DNA of 14,041 nucleotides. It comes from Wolinella sp052173415. GTDB taxonomy: Bacteria > Campylobacterota > Campylobacteria > Campylobacterales > Helicobacteraceae. Below the pieces are notes generated by a model. It ran no database searches and was not told where the DNA came from. It saw only the letters and a program-made list of their open reading frames with translations. Below, in pieces: positions 7,413 through 12,165 of this stretch. The stretch lies in the NCBI GenBank assembly GCA_052173415.1, contig JBQMYQ010000043.1, forward strand, positions 1 through 14,041, written 5' to 3'. How positions within the stretch are numbered: the stretch's first letter is position 1; the number at the start of each line of letters is the position of its first letter. Both the position numbers and the translations under genes were made by a program.

Positions 7413-8066
7413 ATGCAGTTTCTCTACCACCAAAATGCGGGCGATTCTCTGCTAACTCTTGAAGGCGAGCCTTTTCATTATCTCTATAAAGTGCGTCGCA
7501 CGCGAGCAAAAGAGCATATTATGCTGCGCAATCTCAAAAATCACAAGCGATACACCTATGAACTCGTTGATATTAGCCGCAAAGAAGCGAGGCTAAAATT
7601 ACTCTTTAAAGAAGACAAGCCCGTGATTCCCGCGCGTTTTATCCATCTTTTATGGGCGATTGTTGAGCCCAAAATTATCGAAAAGACCCTCCCTACGTTG
7701 AACGAATTGGGCGTGGGGAAAATCACCTTTTTTTATGCGCGTTACAGCCAGAGAGATCTGCGGCTTGATATGGAGCGTTTGGAGCGGATTCTTATTCATT
7801 CTTGCGAACAGTGCGGACGGAGCATGCCCCCAAATCTTGAGCTGCTTAATAGCTTTAAAGAGGCATATCAAATGTATCCCGCAAGTGCGATGCTTGATTT
7901 TGGTGGCGAGGTGTTGCAAGATGGCGCGTGTGAGTGCATTATGATTGGTCCTGAGGGCGGATTTAGCGAGGAGGAGCGAGCCTGTGGAGCACAAAAATTT
8001 AGCGCGGGGAATCTCATCTTGCGTAGCGAAAGTGCGGCGATGTTTGCTCTTGCGCGACTAATGTAG
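7413..8066 (+). CDS. rsmE: 16S rRNA (uracil1498-N3)-methyltransferase
   Basis: Methylates N3 of U1498 in 16S rRNA with S-adenosylmethionine. The 217-residue protein has an N-terminal PUA-like part (HQNAGDSLLTLEGEPFHYLY, then RVRR-like residues near 27-31) and a C-terminal SPOUT fold. The SPOUT part has WAIVEPKIIEKTLPTLNELGV (about 81-101), the EQCGR block (132-136), the SAM-binding IGPEGGFSEEE (178-188) and LRSESAAMFAL at the end (203-213). It is slightly shorter than E. coli RsmE (243). I chose ATG 7413 (MQFLYHQ); the frame is open 8 codons further up, into the previous gene. The ribosome binding site AGGGA is part of a GGGAATC word. It lies 8 nt after the membrane-protein gene, so the two share a transcript. 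Confidence 0.93.
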   Translation: MQFLYHQNAGDSLLTLEGEPFHYLYKVRRTRAKEHIMLRNLKNHKRYTYELVDISRKEARLKLLFKEDKPVIPARFIHLLWAIVEPKIIEKTLPTLNELGVGKITFFYARYSQRDLRLDMERLERILIHSCEQCGRSMPPNLELLNSFKEAYQMYPASAMLDFGGEVLQDGACECIMIGPEGGFSEEERACGAQKFSAGNLILRSESAAMFALARLM

Positions 8067-8095
8067 CGTTAAACAAAACTTTAAAAATACAAAAG

Positions 8096-8101
8096 TATAA
8101 T
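8096..8101 (+). promoter_or_regulatory. -10 box of tRNA-Pro
   Basis: Perfect TATAAT, preceded by an A-rich stretch, 19 nt before the mature tRNA 5' end and 29 nt after the rsmE stop. No convincing -35, as is usual in this group. Confidence 0.6.
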
Positions 8102-8120
8102 TACCGCTCCCATTTTGTGT

Positions 8121-8199
8121 CGGAGTGTAGCGCAGCCTGGATTAGCGCACACCCTTGGGGTGGGTGAGGTCGCAGGTTCAAATCCTGTCACTCCGACCA
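8121..8199 (+). tRNA. tRNA-Pro (anticodon GGG)
   Basis: A full cloverleaf can be drawn. Acceptor CGGAGTG pairs with CACTCCG. The D stem is GCGC/GCGC around an 11-nt loop. The anticodon stem is CACCC/GGGTG with loop TTGGGGT, giving anticodon GGG at loop positions 3-5. The variable loop is AGGTC. The T stem is GCAGG/CCTGT with loop TTCAAAT. Discriminator A is followed by an encoded CCA (8197-8199). Total 79 nt. It reads CCC and CCU proline codons. It lies between the conserved block and the envelope-gene region. Confidence 0.95.
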
Positions 8200-8223
8200 G
8201 CTTCTACTGCTTTCAAACTCTAG

Positions 8224-8256
8224 CCGATTCCATGTTTATCTTGAGCCAAGAATCGG
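8224..8256 (+). repeat. Inverted repeat downstream of tRNA-Pro, possible weak terminator
   Basis: CCGATTC (8224-8230) and GAATCGG (8250-8256) form a 7-bp stem with a 19-nt loop, 25 nt after the tRNA. No immediate T run follows; the T7 tract is 25 nt further on. The left arm overlaps a GATTCC hexamer. Termination is a guess. Confidence 0.35.
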
Positions 8257-8274
8257 ACAAAACAGAGCAATTCT

Positions 8275-8294
8275 CCCCCCTTTTTTTGAAAAAA
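8275..8294 (+). repeat. Homopolymer cluster C6-T7-G-A6 upstream of traT
   Basis: Six C, seven T, one G and six A in a row, about 78 nt upstream of the traT start and in or near its promoter region. Adjacent homopolymer tracts of this kind in Helicobacter promoters can vary in length and change expression. Here the individual runs are short. The T7/A6 parts can also pair as a minimal hairpin. Confidence 0.5.
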
Positions 8295-8371
8295 TAGAGA
8301 TAGATTGAGTTTTAAGAAGAATTCTGAAATTATCACGACAAAATAGATCCATACACCAAAGGAGTTTGACA

Positions 8372-9151
8372 ATGCTGAAAAATATATGGCGTTTTGGCGC
8401 GCTCATAGGGGCGTGCATGCTGATGTTTAGCGGGTGTGGCACATCGGCTTTGCAGACTAAAGTGAAGATGACTCAGAGCATTTTCCTTGATCCCGTGGCG
8501 AGGGATAAGCGCACGATTTTTGTCGCGATGAGAAACACAAGCGGACAGAATATCTATCTTGAGGGTAGAATCCTAGAAAGTCTTCGCTCAAAAGGCTATA
8601 TGATTGTCGATGATCCTGAGATGGCGACTTATATCCTCATGGCAAATGTCCTTTATTGTGATGTTAAACGCGAGGAGAATGCCAGCGGAGCGGCAGCAGC
8701 TGGAGCGATGACAGGAGCGAGCATAGGGGCGTATAATAGCAACTCTATGGGGACGACGATCGGTAGTGGCGTAGCAGGCGCGCTCGTGGGCGGACTAATT
8801 GGAAAAATGACCGAGGATACGATCTACCAAATGCAAGTGGATATTCTTGTGAAGCAGAGAATGCAGGGCAAAGTGGTCGCTTCTAGCGGAAACGTCTCAG
8901 GTCAAGCGAGCGTAACTGATGGCACAAGAGCGGGCTTTATGAACTCATTTGGTGGTCCTGTGCGGGATACACAAGGTGGTGCAAAGGTTCGAGACAATCG
9001 CGCTAATTACGCCACGCAGTCCTATGAAAGCGACTATGTTGAGAAGCAGACCATGCTCTTTGCCGAAGCGACAAAGATGGGACTCACGCTCGAAGAGGCG
9101 ATCCCTGCGCTTGAGTCTCAAATCACTAACCAAATCTCGGGAATCTTCTAG
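8372..9151 (+). CDS. traT: TraT-family outer-membrane lipoprotein
   Basis: A 259-residue lipoprotein. The signal ends MLMFSGC with the lipidated Cys at 22. It then follows F-plasmid TraT closely in pattern: MTQSIFLDPVARDKRTIFV (33-51), MRNTSGQNI, RSKGYMIVDDPEMATYIL (72-89), a glycine-zipper segment (about 106-144) containing YNSNSMGTTIGSG, then MTEDTIYQM. On F-like plasmids TraT gives surface exclusion and serum (complement) resistance; here it is chromosomal and its role is unknown. I chose ATG 8372, with AAAGGAG 7 nt upstream, over an in-frame TTG at 8366. The C-terminal half (about 165-215) is longer and more Ser/Gly/Asn-rich than in TraT. The stop codon is in the loop of a word-pair hairpin. 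It appears to be a single-gene transcript. Confidence 0.9.
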   Translation: MLKNIWRFGALIGACMLMFSGCGTSALQTKVKMTQSIFLDPVARDKRTIFVAMRNTSGQNIYLEGRILESLRSKGYMIVDDPEMATYILMANVLYCDVKREENASGAAAAGAMTGASIGAYNSNSMGTTIGSGVAGALVGGLIGKMTEDTIYQMQVDILVKQRMQGKVVASSGNVSGQASVTDGTRAGFMNSFGGPVRDTQGGAKVRDNRANYATQSYESDYVEKQTMLFAEATKMGLTLEEAIPALESQITNQISGIF

Positions 9152-9159
9152 GATTCCCG
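9138..9159 (+). terminator. Hairpin built from inverted GGGAATC words at the traT stop
   Basis: CGGGAATC (9138-9145) and GATTCCCG (9152-9159) form a perfect 8-bp stem with a 6-nt TTCTAG loop that holds the traT stop codon. A third word, GATTCCC, follows at 9165-9171, then an A/T-rich stretch with TTTT at 9177-9180. The stem is moderate and the U run is late, so termination strength is uncertain. The same layout is known for paired uptake sequences in Neisseria and Haemophilus. Confidence 0.55.
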
Positions 9160-9198
9160 TGTAAGATTCCCACAAATTTTACACATCATTTAACCTTT

Positions 9199-9288
9199 CT
9201 TTGTCCTCCCCTTTTTGAAATGAGGCAAAGCGGGGGCACAACAAAAAGCGCGCTTCCTGCGATGTTCTCGTGCCCCCGCCCCTTTGTC
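9199..9288. other. Strong GC-rich structured element with alternative pairings
   Basis: Main stem: GCGGGGGCAC (9230-9239) pairs perfectly with GTGCCCCCGC (9270-9279). It continues inward with AACA/TGTT (9240-9243/9263-9266) across a CTC bulge, then CGC/GCG around GCTTCCT, and outward with CAAA/TTTG. A second, overlapping stem is possible upstream: CTTTG-T-CCTC (9199-9208) with GAGGCAAAG (9222-9230). Both need the CAAAG at 9226-9230, and CTTTGTC occurs again at 9282-9288, so the two folds exclude each other. The element is followed by CCCTTTGTCTTTTGC, moderately U-rich. It could be the traT terminator, an attenuator for the receptor, or a small structured RNA on either strand. Confidence 0.5.
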
Positions 9289-9535
9289 TTTTGCTTAAAA
9301 TTCGCGTAACTTCACCAAATTTACAAAATACTTCCAATTTTCTTTGCGCATGCTATTTTATTCTCGCGTTTTTATTCTCATTACCTCCTTTTTGTGTCAT
9401 TTCTCCTTGCACACCATTTTCTGTCATATTCTTTTACACATCTTTAAAAGTTCAGGAATCAGCTGGGAATCGAGCCTCTTCGCACACTCATTTTTTAAAA
9501 TTTTCTGACTAGGTATTAAAAATTATTTTTATTTT

Positions 9536-9541
9536 TATGAT
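9536..9541 (+). promoter_or_regulatory. Candidate -10 box of the TonB-dependent receptor operon
   Basis: TATGAT, preceded by a periodic A/T tract (ATTATTTTTATTTTTA) as in Helicobacter/Campylobacter sigma-70-type promoters. It would give a leader of about 55 nt. The A/T tract could also hold a Fur site, but I see no good match to a Fur consensus. Confidence 0.45.
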
Positions 9542-9591
9542 AAATAGTTAAAATCGTCGAGAAAAAATCAATAAAAAACTAGCAAATAGCT

Positions 9592-9597
9592 GGGGGG
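9592..9597 (+). promoter_or_regulatory. G6 tract serving as ribosome binding site of the receptor gene
   Basis: TGGGGGGCAAATATG: six Gs lie 5 nt before the ATG where a Shine-Dalgarno sequence is expected. GGGGG can pair with CCUCC of 16S rRNA with one G-U wobble. There is no AGGAG alternative. A homopolymer here could change length and so alter translation. Confidence 0.5.
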
Positions 9598-9602
9598 CAA
9601 AT

Positions 9603-12137
9603 ATGGCAATAAGAGGACTATTGCTTGCACTATTATGCGGCTTAAATTTCATGGCTCAAGCCGAGGAGCTTAAGCTTGAAGAGGTCAATATTGTAGGGGG
9701 GGGGGCAAAATCCCAAAAATCACTCACTAAAACAAGCGATTCTCAAGGGAGCAGGAAGATTACTCGCGAGAGTATCGAGAATCTTCCTAGCGGAAATGGC
9801 GACTACACGCAGTTACTTCGCACTAATCCCAACGTGCAATTTAGTGTCAAGAATCGGCAATCCACGACCGGCGGGGAGATCGATCCTGCGGATGTGAGCA
9901 TTAATGGCGCGCCCTCTTGGCAGAACAACTTCACGCTTGATGGGGTCAATATGAATAACGACCTCGATCCGCTTTCAAATAAAAAATATACAGGGCTTCC
10001 CGGTGTATGGCAAGTTTACGGGTCTTCCTCGCAAGGGTTGGCGATTGATAGCGACCTTTTGGAGAGCGTCGAGGTGCATGACAGCAATGTCTCGGCGAAA
10101 TATGGAGGATTTACTGGTGGGGTAGTCGAGGCAAAGACGAGGAATCCTAAGCGCGGATTCCATGGGAAAGCATCGCTAAGACATACGCGTGATGAATGGA
10201 CGCAATTTCATATCCATGAGCAGCAAAAAGAGGCATTTCACAACTCCTATGACGCTAAAAATCAACCAAGATTTAGTAAATGGAGTGGGAATCTAAATCT
10301 AGAAGGGTTTGTGCGCGATGATTTGGGGCTGATGTTTAGCTATAGTCGCACAAACAGCAGGATTCCCCTCAAAGCTTACAAGCCCGGCTCAGTAGATAAA
10401 ATCTATGGCGATTTGAATAATGAGCGAGTCCAGCGCCGAGATATTCAGAATTACTTCCTAAAGGCGGTCTATTATGCAAATGATCGCCTTACGCTCACTC
10501 CGAGCGTTACCTATGCGCCTCAGAGGAACAGGATATATCGCTTTAATGCTAAAGATTCCTATATGGATATGAAATCCGGGGGCTTGCAGCTTAGCCTCAA
10601 AAGTGATTATGAGCTGGATAGAGGCTCAATCACTCAAAATATCTCCTACCAATCCCTAGAGAGCTCGCGAGAAGCGGAGCATAAGTATTACTACATGTGG
10701 AGACCATCTAATCTAAAACCATGGGGAACAGACAACAAAGCCTTTGAGGGAGGCTATGGTGATATTAAGCAGCTACAAAGAAGCTTTATCTACGGAATCG
10801 ATACGGAACTAACCGCAAAAGAGTGGGAAGGAGGAGAGCATAAAATCACCATGGGTCTTGAATATAAACATAGCTATGCAACCTATGATATTTCACAAGG
10901 CTTTATGATGGTAACCATAGGAAGCGCAATACCAGCAGGACAGAATTGCGAAGATGAGTTTTGCCTAAAAGATAGCTCTTTTGGAGGAAGAGGGCAATTC
11001 TTAACAACAAAAACAGTCTTTCAAGGGAAAAATTCAGTCAGCATGCAGACTGTAGCGGGCTATATCGAGCATAGCCTGCGCTCGGGACCATTGTCATTTC
11101 GTATTGGAGCGAGGATTCAAGGCGATGACTACACAAAAGAGACCAACCTCGCTCCACGTTTTAGCAGTAGCTATGATCTCTTTGGCGATGGAGGGACAGT
11201 CTTTAGCTTTGGGGCAAATCGCTACTACGGACGGAATCTCTTCGTCTATAAACTCAATAATGGTCGCATGAATATGATGAAAATGTATAAAAGAACTACG
11301 CCTAAAAAAGATGCGTGGAGATTTTTCTCCCAGACTAAAAATCTCACAAGATTTTCCTCAATCAAATCGCCCTATGATGATGAGATTAGTATCGGGGTTA
11401 AGCAGCGATTCGTAGATTTTGAGTTGGGGGCAAAATATCTTACGCGATGGGGGCGAGATGAGATTGTCCTAGTCCCCGCAGAATACGCTGGGGTTAGCCC
11501 CGATCCGCTCCTAGATGGGAATAAGCCCAAAGTCTATGCGAATAAAGGCACAAGCCAAACACAAGTTTGGAGCGTAACACTCAAAACGCTAAAAGATTTA
11601 GATCTCTTAGGAATGCACAATCGCTTTGAGCTTATCTTTGATCGCACCAAAACAAAAAAACATGGAAATGGATACAACGATACGTTTAGTCTAGAGGATC
11701 TCGAAGATGACGTGTATATCAAGGTCGATGACAAAGTGATCAAAAAGTCTGAAAAGCCCGTCGATGATTTTGCTCGCCCGTGGACAGTCCGCCTGCACAC
11801 GATGAGCAGGATTCCCGCGCTAGGGATAAAATGGGGTAACTTTTTCTCTTTTGTGAGCGCGCAGGATAGAATTCTATTCGTGAAAAAAGAGGGAGCAAAG
11901 CATAATGGAAAGAAAATTGATCTTTATAGAACAGAACGAATCAAACCGGGCTACACGTGGGATATGCGAATTAGCTACGAACAAAAGCTCTCTAATATCC
12001 TTACGGGTCTAATCAATCTGGATGTTAATAATGTCCTTGATAGAAAAAATGAAGCTTCTACCGAAAGCAGTAGCTCTCCCACTCGTATCTACGAGATGGG
12101 TAGGCAGTTTTGGCTCGAAGCTGGAGTGAAGTGGTAA
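9603..12137 (+). CDS. TonB-dependent outer-membrane receptor, probably phase-variable, paired with M16 peptidase
   Basis: An 844-residue outer-membrane beta-barrel transporter energised by TonB. A signal peptide ends AQA at residue 20, followed by a TonB-box-like EEVNIV (26-31) and a plug domain (about 50-185). The plug has ITRESIENLP, GEIDPADVSINGA, NNFTLDGVNMNNDLDP and LLESVEVHDSNVSAKYGGFTGGVVEAKT. The barrel follows and ends in a C-terminal aromatic (GVKW). The only two cysteines of the mature protein, Cys449 and Cys454, could form a disulfide in an outer loop. Ten Gs encode Gly32-Gly34 and the first base of Ala35, and the frame is open at this length. It lies 28 nt before an M16 peptidase gene in one operon. 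That pairing suggests a protein or large peptide substrate rather than a siderophore, which is inferred by analogy with FusA/FusC. The substrate is unknown. Confidence 0.93.
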   Translation: MAIRGLLLALLCGLNFMAQAEELKLEEVNIVGGGAKSQKSLTKTSDSQGSRKITRESIENLPSGNGDYTQLLRTNPNVQFSVKNRQSTTGGEIDPADVSINGAPSWQNNFTLDGVNMNNDLDPLSNKKYTGLPGVWQVYGSSSQGLAIDSDLLESVEVHDSNVSAKYGGFTGGVVEAKTRNPKRGFHGKASLRHTRDEWTQFHIHEQQKEAFHNSYDAKNQPRFSKWSGNLNLEGFVRDDLGLMFSYSRTNSRIPLKAYKPGSVDKIYGDLNNERVQRRDIQNYFLKAVYYANDRLTLTPSVTYAPQRNRIYRFNAKDSYMDMKSGGLQLSLKSDYELDRGSITQNISYQSLESSREAEHKYYYMWRPSNLKPWGTDNKAFEGGYGDIKQLQRSFIYGIDTELTAKEWEGGEHKITMGLEYKHSYATYDISQGFMMVTIGSAIPAGQNCEDEFCLKDSSFGGRGQFLTTKTVFQGKNSVSMQTVAGYIEHSLRSGPLSFRIGARIQGDDYTKETNLAPRFSSSYDLFGDGGTVFSFGANRYYGRNLFVYKLNNGRMNMMKMYKRTTPKKDAWRFFSQTKNLTRFSSIKSPYDDEISIGVKQRFVDFELGAKYLTRWGRDEIVLVPAEYAGVSPDPLLDGNKPKVYANKGTSQTQVWSVTLKTLKDLDLLGMHNRFELIFDRTKTKKHGNGYNDTFSLEDLEDDVYIKVDDKVIKKSEKPVDDFARPWTVRLHTMSRIPALGIKWGNFFSFVSAQDRILFVKKEGAKHNGKKIDLYRTERIKPGYTWDMRISYEQKLSNILTGLINLDVNNVLDRKNEASTESSSSPTRIYEMGRQFWLEAGVKW
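9696..9705 (+). repeat. Poly-G10 contingency tract inside the receptor gene
   Basis: Ten uninterrupted Gs at codons 32-35, right after the TonB-box-like segment. With ten Gs the 844-codon frame is open. With eleven, translation stops at TAA eight codons later. With nine, it stops after about 60 codons. Intragenic poly-G/C tracts of 8 or more are the standard phase-variation device in Helicobacter and Campylobacter, acting by slipped-strand mispairing. Confidence 0.85.
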
Positions 12138-12165
12138 ACTTTTGCACTTAGTTTAAAGGAATGAT

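Larger units (their letters stand above)
9160..9602. other. 443-nt intergenic region upstream of the TonB-dependent receptor
   Basis: No convincing gene. The left third holds a strong GC-rich structured element (9199-9288). The middle (about 9300-9445) is a long pyrimidine-rich, A/T-rich stretch on the plus strand. It creates an open frame from a GTG at 9270 (80 codons), but with no ribosome binding site and low-complexity hydrophobic content. Two GGAATC words lie at about 9456 and 9463. The right third is strongly A/T-rich and carries the probable receptor promoter. I see no clear Fur, NikR or riboswitch consensus. Confidence 0.6.

Noticed and set aside
8115..8297. 60-codon open frame across the tRNA
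   Set aside because: It translates the tRNA-Pro gene itself.
9230..9279. Hairpin as a signal recognition particle RNA or cobalamin riboswitch
   Set aside because: Neither the conserved SRP GGAA-tetraloop/AGCAGCC context nor a B12 box is present on either strand.
9270..9512. 80-codon open frame from GTG in the traT-receptor gap
   Set aside because: No ribosome binding site, starts inside the strong hairpin, and its hydrophobic make-up is explained by a pyrimidine-rich strand.
9510..9560. Fur or NikR operator in the receptor promoter
   Set aside because: The region is A/T-rich enough to give loose matches, but no convincing palindromic consensus is visible.
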